Under the pieces are notes generated by a model that was given only the letters and a program-made list of their open reading frames with translations, was not told where the DNA came from and ran no database searches. From positions 1-31,152 of the forward strand of contig DATKUY010000034.1 in the NCBI GenBank assembly GCA_035530375.1: DNA of 31,152 nt. The letters run 5' to 3'. Below are positions 1 to 7,279 of this stretch, piece after piece (position 1 is the first letter of the stretch; every line of letters begins with the position of its first letter). The position numbers were made by a program, and so were the translations under genes. Origin of the DNA: Sulfuricella sp035530375 (GTDB taxonomy: Bacteria; Pseudomonadota; Gammaproteobacteria; Burkholderiales; Sulfuricellaceae).

Positions 1-1310
1 TTGAGGATGATGAAGGTCATCACCAGGCTGTAGCCTACGGTGACGCTGACGCCCAGCAACTGGGTGACGACTTGACCGCCGTTGCCTTCCAGCATGCCGG
101 CGGTACCGCCGATACCCTTGACGGCGAACACGCCGGTGAGGAGCGCGCCGACGATACCGCCGATGCCATGCACACCGAAGGCGTCGAGGGAGTCGTCATA
201 GCCGAGCATTTTCTTGAGGGAAGTTGCGCCCCAGAAACAGATCACGCCAGCCGCCAGGCCGATGATCAGCGCACCCATCGAGCCGACAAAGCCGGACGCC
301 GGAGTGATGGCAACCAGACCGGCAACGGCGCCAGAGGCGATGCCCAGCACGGAAGGCTTGCCTTTGCTGAGCCACTCGGCAAACATCCAGGACAACGCGG
401 CGGCGGCGGTGGCGATCTGGGTTACCGCCATCGCCATGCCGGCACGGCCGTCTGCGGCTACTGCGGAACCCGCGTTGAAGCCGAACCAGCCTACCCACAA
501 CATGGCTGCGCCAACGATGGTGAGCACCAGGTTGTGCGGCGCCATTGGCTCACGGCCGTAACCCAGGCGTTTGCCGAGTACGATTGCAGCCACCAGACCC
601 GCGACACCCGCATTGATATGCACCACGGTGCCGCCGGCATAGTCAAGCACGCCCTTGCCGGCCAGCCAGCCGTCCGGCCCCCACACCCAGTGGGCGACAG
701 GAGAATAGACCAGCAGCGACCAAGCCGCCATGAACCACAGCATTGCCGAAAATTTCATGCGGTCGGCGAAGGCACCGGCAATCAGCGCCGGGGTGATGAT
801 GGCGAAGGTCATCTGGAACATCATGAATACCGACTCCGGAATGTTCTGGCCATCCGTGCCGGCCATGGCGTTCACGTCCATGCCGTTCAGGAACAGGCGG
901 TCAAGCCCTCCCAGCCAAGCGCCGCCCGGCCGGAAGGCCAGACTGTAGCCGGCCACCATCCAGATCACGGTGATCAGGGCGGTGATCGAGAAGCTTTGCA
1001 TCAGCGTGGCGAGCACGTTTTTCTTGCGCACCATGCCGCCGTAGAACAGTGCCAGGCCGGGAATGGTCATGAACAGCACCAACGCGGTGGAGGTCAGCAT
1101 CCAGGCGGTGTTGCCGCTGTCCAGTTTCTGCACCACCGGCGCGGGTGCAGCGGCAGGCGCCGTTACCGGGGCGACAGCCGGTGTAGCCGCTGGAGCCGCG
1201 GCGACAGGGGGGGTGACGGTGGCTGCAGGCGCGGCCGCTTCTTCGGCCAAGGTAAGGCCGGAGAAGCCCAGCATTCCCAGCACAGCGAGCATACTCAACA
1301 TTTTTTTCAT
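1..1310 (-). CDS. amtB: Ammonium transporter AmtB (3' end outside window)
   Basis: Inner-membrane Amt/Rh-family channel that takes up ammonium and is gated by the PII protein encoded just upstream. Translating the reverse strand from the ATG at 1310 gives a signal peptide (KKMLSMLAVLGMLGFSGL) followed by an unusually long Ala/Pro-rich stretch of about 40 residues. The Amt core then starts at about residue 60 (SGNTAWMLTSTALVLFMT), and the signature GTVVHINAGVAGL is visible near position 630. The frame is open to the window edge, where it reads VTVGYSLVMTFIIL, typical of the last helices, so only the C-terminal tail should be missing. A GAGGAG ribosome site lies 8-9 bases before the start. It follows glnK by 18 bases and is surely co-transcribed with it. 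Family assignment is certain; the Ala/Pro linker is longer than in the E. coli protein. Confidence 0.97.
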   Translation of the reverse strand, partial: MKKMLSMLAVLGMLGFSGLTLAEEAAAPAATVTPPVAAAPAATPAVAPVTAPAAAPAPVVQKLDSGNTAWMLTSTALVLFMTIPGLALFYGGMVRKKNVLATLMQSFSITALITVIWMVAGYSLAFRPGGAWLGGLDRLFLNGMDVNAMAGTDGQNIPESVFMMFQMTFAIITPALIAGAFADRMKFSAMLWFMAAWSLLVYSPVAHWVWGPDGWLAGKGVLDYAGGTVVHINAGVAGLVAAIVLGKRLGYGREPMAPHNLVLTIVGAAMLWVGWFGFNAGSAVAADGRAGMAMAVTQIATAAAALSWMFAEWLSKGKPSVLGIASGAVAGLVAITPASGFVGSMGALIIGLAAGVICFWGATSLKKMLGYDDSLDAFGVHGIGGIVGALLTGVFAVKGIGGTAGMLEGNGGQVVTQLLGVSVTVGYSLVMTFIIL

Positions 1311-1328
1311 TATGGCTAGCTCCTCTTT

Positions 1329-1667
1329 TTAAAGGGCATCCGGACCGGACTCGCCGGTGCGGATGCGAATGACCTGTTCGAGGTTGAAGACGAAAACCTT
1401 GCCGTCGCCGATCTTCCCGGTCTTGGCGGATTTCTCGATGGCTTCGATCACCTGGTCGACCATGTCTTCCTTGATGGCCGCCTCGATTTTGACTTTCGGC
1501 AGAAAATCGACGACGTATTCGGCGCCGCGGTAAAGTTCGGTGTGACCTTTTTGCCGACCGAAACCCTTGACCTCGGTGACGGTGATACCCTGCACGCCGA
1601 TGGCGGAGAGGGCTTCACGCACCTCGTCAAGCTTGAATGGCTTGATAATTGCGGTTACCAGTTTCAT
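1329..1667 (-). CDS. glnK: Nitrogen regulatory protein PII (GlnK)
   Basis: Small trimeric signal protein of 112 residues, the standard PII length. It senses 2-oxoglutarate and ATP/ADP, is uridylylated under nitrogen limitation, and blocks AmtB when unmodified. The start MKLVTAIIKPFKLDEVREAL and the T-loop segment YRGAEYVVDF are canonical, with the modifiable tyrosine at residue 51. The C-terminal signature region GKIGDGKVFVF follows the expected pattern. It lies 22 bases downstream of the porin gene and 18 bases upstream of amtB. Linkage to amtB favours GlnK over GlnB, though sequence alone does not always separate the two in betaproteobacteria. Expression is expected from the sigma-54/NtrC promoter upstream of the porin. 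Confidence 0.97.
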   Translation of the reverse strand: MKLVTAIIKPFKLDEVREALSAIGVQGITVTEVKGFGRQKGHTELYRGAEYVVDFLPKVKIEAAIKEDMVDQVIEAIEKSAKTGKIGDGKVFVFNLEQVIRIRTGESGPDAL

Positions 1668-1689
1668 GTTAACTCCTAATGTGAGTGGA

Positions 1690-2547
1690 TCAGAAGGTTT
1701 TGGTGAAGGTTAGCAGGGCGCGGCCCTTGCCGGAGGAATAAGCATTGGTGCCGTTGTTGTTGACATAACAGTAGACGTCGTTGGCCGTTGCCGGCGCTGC
1801 GCCGTTACAGGTGTCCTTGGCATTGGTGGCGGAATAAGCCAGACCAACGGTGCCAAAACCCAGATCCTTGGTTACGCCTAACTTATAGTCACTGTAGGAA
1901 GCATCGGAATTGCCATTTACCTTCTGGTGGCCGACATGTCCATTGATACCCCAACTGTTGCCAAGATCATAGGCGGCATTGGCTTCGAAGTAGCCGCTGC
2001 CCGTCGTTTTGTCCGTCAGTGCGCCAGGGGACTTGGCCCAACCGAAGAGTGCCGTAGTGGAGTGCGAATACTTGAGGGTCAGCCACTTCCAGGTCAGGGC
2101 GCCATAAATTTCTGTTGTGTCTTGATCCAACTCCTGAAGACCTGCAAGTGTTTTTCCGGAACCAGGGTAATTGTAGGTCAACACGCCCACGTCGTAGCCC
2201 AAGTCCTCGCTTATGCTGCCTTTGTAGCCGCCATAAACATCGATTTCGACGTTGGCACTCGCCCCTGGCACGGCATCGTTAATCCAGGAGATGCTGGAAC
2301 CCCAAACTCCTGCATATAATCCACTCGAGTGGGCGTAATCGAAACCACCTTGAATGGCCGGTTTGCCGCGGGTTTGAGCAATGCCGCGATAAATATACTC
2401 GGATGCCAATGTGACGTTGCCCGTAAAGGTGTGGGGCGAAACCGGAGCTGCAGCCGGCGCATCCGCAGCGATGGCGGATTGGGCGGACAGAAGTGCGGGA
2501 ACGGCAATGGCGCCAGTGAGAGCCAGGGCGTAAGTCAGTTTGCGCAT
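1690..2547 (-). CDS. Putative outer-membrane porin, TorF/Gcw_chp family
   Basis: Protein of 285 residues with a clear Sec signal peptide (hydrophobic core LTYALALTGAIAVPALLSAQ, likely cleavage after AIAA, about residue 28). The mature part opens with the family-typical phrase TGNVTLASEYIYRGIAQT and contains many alternating hydrophobic/polar strands. It ends in phenylalanine (FTKTF), the classical C-terminal signal of outer-membrane beta-barrels. These fit the conserved family annotated TIGR02001/Gcw_chp or TorF putative porin; its substrate is not established. It is the first gene of a porin-glnK-amtB operon and sits 37-52 bases downstream of a near-consensus sigma-54 promoter with NtrC-type sites. 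The inference is therefore an outer-membrane entry route for a nitrogen compound under starvation. The barrel call is firm; the substrate is unknown. Confidence 0.88.
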   Translation of the reverse strand: MRKLTYALALTGAIAVPALLSAQSAIAADAPAAAPVSPHTFTGNVTLASEYIYRGIAQTRGKPAIQGGFDYAHSSGLYAGVWGSSISWINDAVPGASANVEIDVYGGYKGSISEDLGYDVGVLTYNYPGSGKTLAGLQELDQDTTEIYGALTWKWLTLKYSHSTTALFGWAKSPGALTDKTTGSGYFEANAAYDLGNSWGINGHVGHQKVNGNSDASYSDYKLGVTKDLGFGTVGLAYSATNAKDTCNGAAPATANDVYCYVNNNGTNAYSSGKGRALLTFTKTF

Positions 2548-2597
2548 AATATTTTCCTTTCTGGTTTAGATGCGAGAATGTTCTCGGTAAATAGCTC

Positions 2598-2613
2598 AGC
2601 ATTTACTGTGCCA
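2598..2613 (-). promoter_or_regulatory. Sigma-54 (RpoN) promoter of porin-glnK-amtB
   Basis: On the minus strand this reads TGGCACAGTAAATGCT. Against the sigma-54 consensus TGGCAC(G)N4TTGC(A/T), the -24 element is perfect. The -12 element keeps the invariant GC and differs only in the first T of TTGC, with exact spacing. The predicted transcript start is near 2587, giving a leader of about 40 bases before the porin ATG at 2547. Two NtrC-like sites lie at the right distance upstream. Confidence 0.85.
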
Positions 2614-2677
2614 GGTTGCAAATATTCAGTGTATACAAAAAGTTACTTTTTTTCTTGAATGCGGTTGCGGGGTCTGG

Positions 2678-2692
2678 GCACTGATTTGGTTC
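2678..2692. promoter_or_regulatory. NtrC-type enhancer site, promoter-proximal
   Basis: The plus strand reads GCACTGATTTGGTTC. The NtrC dyad is GCACC-N5-GGTGC; here the left half has one mismatch (GCACT) and the right half has one (GGTTC). The centre is about 98 bases upstream of the predicted start and exactly 32 bases from the stronger site at 2710-2724, about three helical turns. This copies the well-known E. coli glnA enhancer layout. Confidence 0.65.
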
Positions 2693-2709
2693 GGATGCTG
2701 GTGCATGGC

Positions 2710-2724
2710 GCACCAAAAAAGTGC
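2710..2724. promoter_or_regulatory. NtrC-type enhancer site, promoter-distal (strong)
   Basis: The plus strand reads GCACCAAAAAAGTGC, a near-perfect NtrC dyad (GCACC-N5-GGTGC with one mismatch). The centre is about 130 bases upstream of the predicted sigma-54 start. It is also only 60 bases upstream of the divergent ubiK start, so bound NtrC could influence that gene too, although no sigma-54 element faces ubiK. Confidence 0.8.
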
Positions 2725-2784
2725 GTATGTTCTTGGGGTTTCATTTTGGTACACTGGGATTATTTAAATGTTCAGGAGAAAATC

Positions 2785-3060
2785 ATGAATCTGGGACAGA
2801 AAGTATTCGAGGAAATCAGCGGCAAACTGGGTGATGTGCTGGGGGAAAGCCCGGCCAGGGATCTTGAAAAAAATCTGCGCGCAGTTTTGCAAAATGTGTT
2901 CGCCAAGCTGGATCTGGTCACTCGCGAGGAGTTCGACGTGCAGCAGGCGGTGTTGCTCAGGACGCGCGAGAAACTGGAGGCGCTGGAAGCCAAGGTTGCC
3001 AGGCTCGAAGCCCGATACGGCGACGAAACCGGGGAAGACACCGGAAACCTGGCACTGTAA
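2785..3060 (+). CDS. ubiK: Ubiquinone biosynthesis accessory factor UbiK (BMFP/YqiC family)
   Basis: Small protein of 91 residues. The family's E. coli member UbiK (YqiC) helps the Ubi complex work in aerobic ubiquinone synthesis and can form coiled-coil trimers. The first 40 residues are amphipathic (NLGQKVFEEISGKLGDVL, then SPARDLEKNLRAVLQ). The second half is a strong coiled coil (REKLEALEAKVARLEARY), and the last residues are acidic. The chosen ATG at 2785 has an AGGAGAA ribosome site 5 bases before it; the reading frame stays open upstream to 2659, but those residues are unlike the family. It is divergent from the porin operon and followed by yifB after 90 bases, the common order in betaproteobacteria. 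Confidence 0.9.
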   Translation: MNLGQKVFEEISGKLGDVLGESPARDLEKNLRAVLQNVFAKLDLVTREEFDVQQAVLLRTREKLEALEAKVARLEARYGDETGEDTGNLAL

Positions 3061-3150
3061 GGGCGGCAAGCCCGCAAACGGGAAATTCAAGAAGAATCCT
3101 GAAAATCACAGCATGTTAAGTCCCTTGCCCGTCATGACGGCCGAATCCAG

Positions 3151-4644
3151 ATGAGCCTTGCCGTGCTATACAGCCGGGCGCTGTCCGGCATGGAAGCACT
3201 GCTGGTGACGGTCGAGGTGCATCTGTCCAACGGCCTGCCGAGCTTCAATCTGGTCGGCCTGCCCGAGGTCGAAGTGAAGGAGAGCAAGGATCGGGTACGC
3301 TCCGCCCTGCTCAATGCCCAGTTCGAGTTTCCCGCCCGCCGCATCACCGTCAACCTTGCCCCCGCCGACCTGCCCAAGGAGAGCGGCCGTTTCGACTTGC
3401 CGATCGCACTGGGCATTCTGGCGGCGTCCGGGCAGATTCCTTCGAATGGGCTGGCGGGCTATGAGTTTGCCGGCGAGTTGGCTCTGACCGGCGCACTGCG
3501 CCCGATTCGCGGCGCGCTGGCAATGACCTTCAAAGCCAGCCGGGATGGGCGGGCCTTCGTCCTGCCGACCGAGAATGCCGCTGAGGCGGCCTTGGTAGAG
3601 GAGGCGCAAATTTATCCGGCCAGCTCGTTGCTGGAAGTGTGTGCTCACCTGACCGGACGGCAGATGCTAACCCGGTGCCAGGAAGTGCCTGAGCCGAATG
3701 CCCATAGTTATCCCGATTTCAGCGAAGTGAAGGGGCAAGCCCATGCCAGGCGCGCCTTTGAAATCGCCGCCGCCGGCACCCATAGCATTTTGATGGCGGG
3801 GCCGCCGGGTGCCGGTAAAACCATGCTGGCAGCGCGACTGCCCGGCATCCTGCCATCCATGACAGAGGAACAGGCGCTGGAAGCCGCCGCGATTCAGTCC
3901 CTGAACGGCGGCTTCAGGATTGAAAATTGGCGGCAGCGAAGTTTTCGCGCGCCGCACCATTCCGCGTCCGGCCCCGCGCTGGTCGGCGGCGGCGGGAATC
4001 CCCGCCCCGGTGAAATATCGCTGGCGCACCATGGCGTGCTGTTTCTCGATGAACTGCCGGAATTTTCGCGTTCCGTGCTGGAAGCGCTGCGCGAGCCGCT
4101 CGAATCCGGGCGGATCACCATTTCCCGCGCGATGCATCAGGCTGATTTCCCGGCACGCTTTCAACTGGTGGCGGCGATGAATCCCTGCCCCTGCGGCTAT
4201 CTCGGCCATGCGAACGGCAAATGCCGCTGCACGCCGGACCAGGCGGCGCGCTATCGCGGCAGAATCTCCGGACCGCTGCTCGACCGCATTGACCTGCAAA
4301 TCGAAGTGCCCGCCCTGCCCGAAGGCGATCTCACCAGCCATGCCTCAGGCGAGTCCAGCGCGGCGATCCGGCTGCGGGTGGAGACCGCCTACGGGCGGCA
4401 ACTGGCACGGCAGGGCAAGGCCAATGCGGCACTGACCACCAGGGAAATCGACCGCTACTGCCAGCCCGATGCCGCCGGGGAAGGGTTGCTGAAGCAGGCG
4501 ATCAGCCGGCTCAACCTTTCCGCCCGTGGCTATCATCGCGTGCTGAAGGTGGCACGCACCATCGCCGATCTTTCTGGCGGCGCGCCGGTCAATGCGACGC
4601 ATGTTGCCGAGGCGATTCAGTACCGGCGGTTTACTCAGGGATAG
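3151..4644 (+). CDS. yifB: YifB/ComM family Mg-chelatase-like AAA+ ATPase
   Basis: Protein of 497 residues, full length for the family. The order is an N-terminal Lon-protease-like domain (about 1-170, with the signature SFNLVGLPEVEVKESKDRVR), an AAA+ core and a C-terminal helical domain (about 400-497). The Walker A motif GPPGAGKT is at 217-224 and the Walker B stretch GVLFLDELPEF at about 295-305. A cysteine cluster typical of the family lies at 346, 348, 358 and 360 (NPCPCGY, then KCRC). In naturally competent bacteria the homologue ComM is a hexameric branch-migration helicase that helps integrate transformed DNA; that role here is inferred from the family. It is followed by a short intergenic region with an inverted repeat and then the convergent pilU operon. 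Confidence 0.95.
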   Translation: MSLAVLYSRALSGMEALLVTVEVHLSNGLPSFNLVGLPEVEVKESKDRVRSALLNAQFEFPARRITVNLAPADLPKESGRFDLPIALGILAASGQIPSNGLAGYEFAGELALTGALRPIRGALAMTFKASRDGRAFVLPTENAAEAALVEEAQIYPASSLLEVCAHLTGRQMLTRCQEVPEPNAHSYPDFSEVKGQAHARRAFEIAAAGTHSILMAGPPGAGKTMLAARLPGILPSMTEEQALEAAAIQSLNGGFRIENWRQRSFRAPHHSASGPALVGGGGNPRPGEISLAHHGVLFLDELPEFSRSVLEALREPLESGRITISRAMHQADFPARFQLVAAMNPCPCGYLGHANGKCRCTPDQAARYRGRISGPLLDRIDLQIEVPALPEGDLTSHASGESSAAIRLRVETAYGRQLARQGKANAALTTREIDRYCQPDAAGEGLLKQAISRLNLSARGYHRVLKVARTIADLSGGAPVNATHVAEAIQYRRFTQG

Positions 4645-4683
4645 GCTGATGGACTCCAAAAACCTCTTTCATCCACAGATAAA

Positions 4684-4771
4684 CACGGATTAGCACAGAT
4701 AAAGCAATGCGTTACCGATGATTCGCGACTCATCAAAATTAATAATCGGCGTACATCTGTGTTAATCCGTG
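4684..4771. repeat. Inverted repeat with 17-base arms (ATCTGTG-type dispersed repeat)
   Basis: The left arm (4684-4700) reads CACGGATTAGCACAGAT. The right arm (4755-4771) reads ATCTGTGTTAATCCGTG, whose complement matches the left arm in 16 of 17 bases. A spacer of 54 bases separates them. The left side also carries a further partial copy, CCACAGAT, at 4673-4680. Sequences built from CACAGAT/ATCTGTG units are commonly seen as intergenic repeats in environmental proteobacteria. It lies between the convergent ends of yifB and pilU, with no coding potential inside. Confidence 0.75.
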
Positions 4772-4827
4772 GCTGAACTGCTTTTTACTGGTTTACGTTC
4801 ACCGACAGGTAATTGTCGCTCTAAACT

Positions 4828-6000
4828 TCAGCTCTTGTCGGTGTCAAGGTTGAAGCCGGAGAAATTGATGACCGTGTCCTCGTTGAGAGAGGTAGCAGAA
4901 GCTGAAGGGGCGGAACCGGCCGGAGCGGCGGCGGGCTCGGTGCGCTTGCTGTTACTGATCAGCCAGGACAGGTTGGTGGCCGAATCAGCGTTGGCAAGCG
5001 CTTCCTCCATGCTGATCCGGCCTTCCTGGTAAAGGTTGAACAGCGCCTGCTCGAAGGTCTGCGAGCCGGGCGTGAGGCTCTGTTCCATCGCTTCCTTGAT
5101 TTTACCGGTTTCCCCGTCCTTGATCAGCTCCGCGACGTAGGATGAGTTCATCAGGATTTCCACTGCCGCCACGCGCTTGCCGTCCACTCCGCGCACCAAT
5201 CGCTGCGAAATCACCGCTTTCAGGCTGACGGAAAGATCGTGCAACAGATGGCTGCGCGACTCGGCGGGGAACAGGTTGATGATGCGGTTGAGGGTATGGT
5301 AGCTGTTGTTGGCGTGCAGGGTGGACAGCATCAGGTGCCCGGATTCGGCGTAGATCATGGCTTGCTGCATGGTCTCGCGATCGCGGATTTCCCCGATCAT
5401 CAGCACATCCGGCGCTTCGCGCACGGCATTGAGCAGGGCGATGGCGTAGGAAGCGGTGTCCAGCCCGACCTCGCGCTGGTTGACGATGGACTTCTTGTAG
5501 TGATGCAGGTACTCGATGGGATCTTCGACCAGCAGGATGTGCCCGACCCGGTTGGTGTTGCGGTAATCGATCATCGCGGCCAGCGTGGAAGACTTGCCCG
5601 ACCCGGTTTGGCCGACAACCAGGACCAGACCGCGCTTTTCCATCACCAGGTCTTTCAGCACCGCGGGCAAACCGAGCGCGTCAAGCGACGGGATTTTATT
5701 GTTGACATAGCGTGCCACCAAGGCGACCTCGCCGCGCTGGTGGAAGGCGTTGACGCGGAATTTGCCGACATCTGGCAGGTTCAGGCCGAAATTCAGTTCC
5801 AGGGTTTTTTCAAAAGTCTGGATGTTGTCTTTTGACATCAGCGAATAGGCGATTTTCTTGACGGTTGCCGCATCCAGTATCTGGCTGTTGAGCGGCAAGC
5901 TTTCGCCTTCAATCTTCATCAGCACCGGCGCTCCGGCAGAGATGAACATGTCGGAGGCCTGCTTGTCTGCCATGAATTTGAACAGCTGGGTCAGGTCCAT
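4828..6000 (-). CDS. pilU: PilT/PilU-type type IV pilus retraction ATPase (PilU-like)
   Basis: Hexameric motor ATPase of the GspE/PilT superfamily; PilU assists PilT in pulling back type IV pili. From the ATG at 6000 the protein has 390 residues. The opening MDLTQLFKFMADKQASDMFI is PilU-like. Walker A GQTGSGKS is at 130-137, the Asp-box region HILLVEDPIEY at 154-164, Walker B DVLMIGEIRD at 198-207, and the His box GHLMLSTLHA at 221-230. The last 35 residues or so are a low-complexity Ala/Pro/Ser tail beyond the normal end. The frame is open upstream to 6114, but that part overlaps the preceding gene and lacks family similarity. It starts 2 bases after the RsbS-like gene stops, so it is translationally linked to the STAS module. 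No pilT is adjacent in this window. Confidence 0.92.
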   Translation of the reverse strand: MDLTQLFKFMADKQASDMFISAGAPVLMKIEGESLPLNSQILDAATVKKIAYSLMSKDNIQTFEKTLELNFGLNLPDVGKFRVNAFHQRGEVALVARYVNNKIPSLDALGLPAVLKDLVMEKRGLVLVVGQTGSGKSSTLAAMIDYRNTNRVGHILLVEDPIEYLHHYKKSIVNQREVGLDTASYAIALLNAVREAPDVLMIGEIRDRETMQQAMIYAESGHLMLSTLHANNSYHTLNRIINLFPAESRSHLLHDLSVSLKAVISQRLVRGVDGKRVAAVEILMNSSYVAELIKDGETGKIKEAMEQSLTPGSQTFEQALFNLYQEGRISMEEALANADSATNLSWLISNSKRTEPAAAPAGSAPSASATSLNEDTVINFSGFNLDTDKS

Positions 6001-6002
6001 GG

Positions 6003-6356
6003 CTATCGTCCCGTTTTTTGCCAGCCGGAAATATCCAGGGCGGTTTCGAATATCGGGGTTTCGTGCATGAATTTCGACAGTGCGAAGGCAGCGGTGGGTT
6101 GCATGTGGATACAAACCATCTTGACGTTGATGGCTTGGATGGTGCGAGCCAGCGCGTCGAGCCAGCCATAATAAACCGGGTCGATCAGCGGCTGTTCGGA
6201 GAGATCATAATACAGGCGCGACGCGCCGGCCTGCTGCAGGCGCGCGACAATACTCTCGATGAGCGTATCCTGCGTGCGGATATTCAGGCTGCGCGTCGGT
6301 TCCAGTAGGAAGTTATCGCTGCCGATCTGGGTCAGGTGCAGACCGGGGATGGCCAT
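6003..6356 (-). CDS. RsbS-like STAS-domain protein lacking the phospho-serine
   Basis: Small single-domain protein of 117 residues. The stretch RLYYDLSEQPLIDPVYYG lines up with the RsbS/STAS core pattern D-L-T-x4-I-D-S. The later MQPTAAFALSKF and FETALDI match the RsbS positions of GIQPAVAVTL and ETALDL. In B. subtilis RsbS the serine phosphorylated by RsbT is residue 59 in IDS; here the matching residue is Pro60 (LIDP). Such a protein could not be phosphorylated at that site, so it may be a constitutive scaffold or sequestering partner. It lies 8 bases after the RsbR-like gene and 2 bases before pilU. The STAS assignment is my alignment by eye and is less certain than for its neighbour; a generic STAS-like protein is the alternative. 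Confidence 0.72.
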   Translation of the reverse strand: MAIPGLHLTQIGSDNFLLEPTRSLNIRTQDTLIESIVARLQQAGASRLYYDLSEQPLIDPVYYGWLDALARTIQAINVKMVCIHMQPTAAFALSKFMHETPIFETALDISGWQKTGR

Positions 6357-6364
6357 GCCGGGTA

Positions 6365-7243
6365 TCAGTCGGTTTTTTTGCTGACCAGGATGCCCATGCG
6401 GCGGAATGCTTCCTTCAGCCCATCGGACAAACTGGCGCGTGTGGTGACATTGCTCAGGTCAATGTTCAGGCTGATCAGTGCGCGCGCGATCTCCGGACGA
6501 ATGCCGGTGATGATCGCGTCGGAACCCATCAACTGCACGGCCTGCACCATCTGGATCAAGTGGTGGGAAACCTGCGAGTCGATGTTCTTCACCCCGGTCA
6601 GGTCGATTACTACGGCGCTGGCGTGCTCCTTGGCGATGCGGTTAAGCAGCGCCTCCATCACCAGCACGGTGCGGTTGGAATCCAGCGTGCCGATGATCGG
6701 CAGGGTCAGCACGCCGTCCCATATTTCGGTGATCGGCGTGGCAGTCTCGCGCAGTTCCGCCTCCTGGGCGTACACGGTGCGCTCCTTTTCTTCGAGGTAG
6801 GCCTGAAAAACCGCCAGAATAAGCTCGTTGAAAAGACCGGAGAGGAACAACAGCATGGTGCGCGCGTCATCGACGGTGACGCGCTTGTCGTTGCCCAGCG
6901 CGTCGATCAGTGTGCGCTGCATGAACTGGATGTAGCGCACCAGGTCTTCCACCCGACCGCCGCGCACCAGGATTTGCTTCGACAGGTTATTGAAGTACAT
7001 TTCCAGGGCGTGGAACTGGGGAGATGCGTCATCATGCGGATCCTTGGATTGGAGCAGGGCAACCAGCAGTTCCAGAAACTCGATGCAGAAATCGTTGATC
7101 TCGTCGGTGCCGAGCAGGTTGTTGCTGCCGCCGAAGATGTTTTGCCCCTCTTTTTCGATGGTTTCCGCAAGGCTGCCCACCTGAAGCTTGAGCAATTCCG
7201 CCAATTTGGCGCTGGCGTCGGTTGCTTTTGGTTGTTGTGCCAT
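6365..7243 (-). CDS. RsbR-like stressosome STAS protein
   Basis: Protein of 292 residues with two parts. The N-terminal 160 residues are helical and should be the variable sensory part seen in RsbR proteins; they end in a long linker helix (FQAYLEEKERTVYAQEAEL). The C-terminal STAS domain starts with the RsbR signature TPITEIWDGVLTLPIIGTLD (170-189) and continues with VVIDLTGVKNIDSQVSHHLI and ITGIRPEIARALISL. Ser223 sits where RsbRA carries its phospho-threonine (VDT), so phospho-control by the RsbT-like partner is plausible. A GGGGGGA ribosome site precedes the ATG closely. It lies between the RsbT-RsbX fusion and the RsbS-like gene, the set expected for a stressosome. The STAS/RsbR call is firm; which signal the N-terminus senses is unknown. 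Confidence 0.9.
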   Translation of the reverse strand: MAQQPKATDASAKLAELLKLQVGSLAETIEKEGQNIFGGSNNLLGTDEINDFCIEFLELLVALLQSKDPHDDASPQFHALEMYFNNLSKQILVRGGRVEDLVRYIQFMQRTLIDALGNDKRVTVDDARTMLLFLSGLFNELILAVFQAYLEEKERTVYAQEAELRETATPITEIWDGVLTLPIIGTLDSNRTVLVMEALLNRIAKEHASAVVIDLTGVKNIDSQVSHHLIQMVQAVQLMGSDAIITGIRPEIARALISLNIDLSNVTTRASLSDGLKEAFRRMGILVSKKTD

Positions 7244-7279
7244 GATCCCCCCGTAATGATTGGACGATTAATTAGACGA

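Noticed and set aside
72..1319. Plus-strand open frame across the amtB region
   Set aside because: Its product is compositionally odd (His, Gly, Arg, Gln rich) and the opposite strand encodes a clear AmtB with transporter signatures.
2620..2665. IHF site between the NtrC sites and the sigma-54 promoter
   Set aside because: The stretch is AT-rich and suited to bending, but no good match to the IHF core was found by eye.
4800..4843. Perfect 8-base inverted repeat CACCGACA / TGTCGGTG around the pilU stop codon
   Set aside because: The loop is 28 bases and no T run follows on either strand, so I could not support a terminator. It may be chance or an mRNA-stabilising stem.
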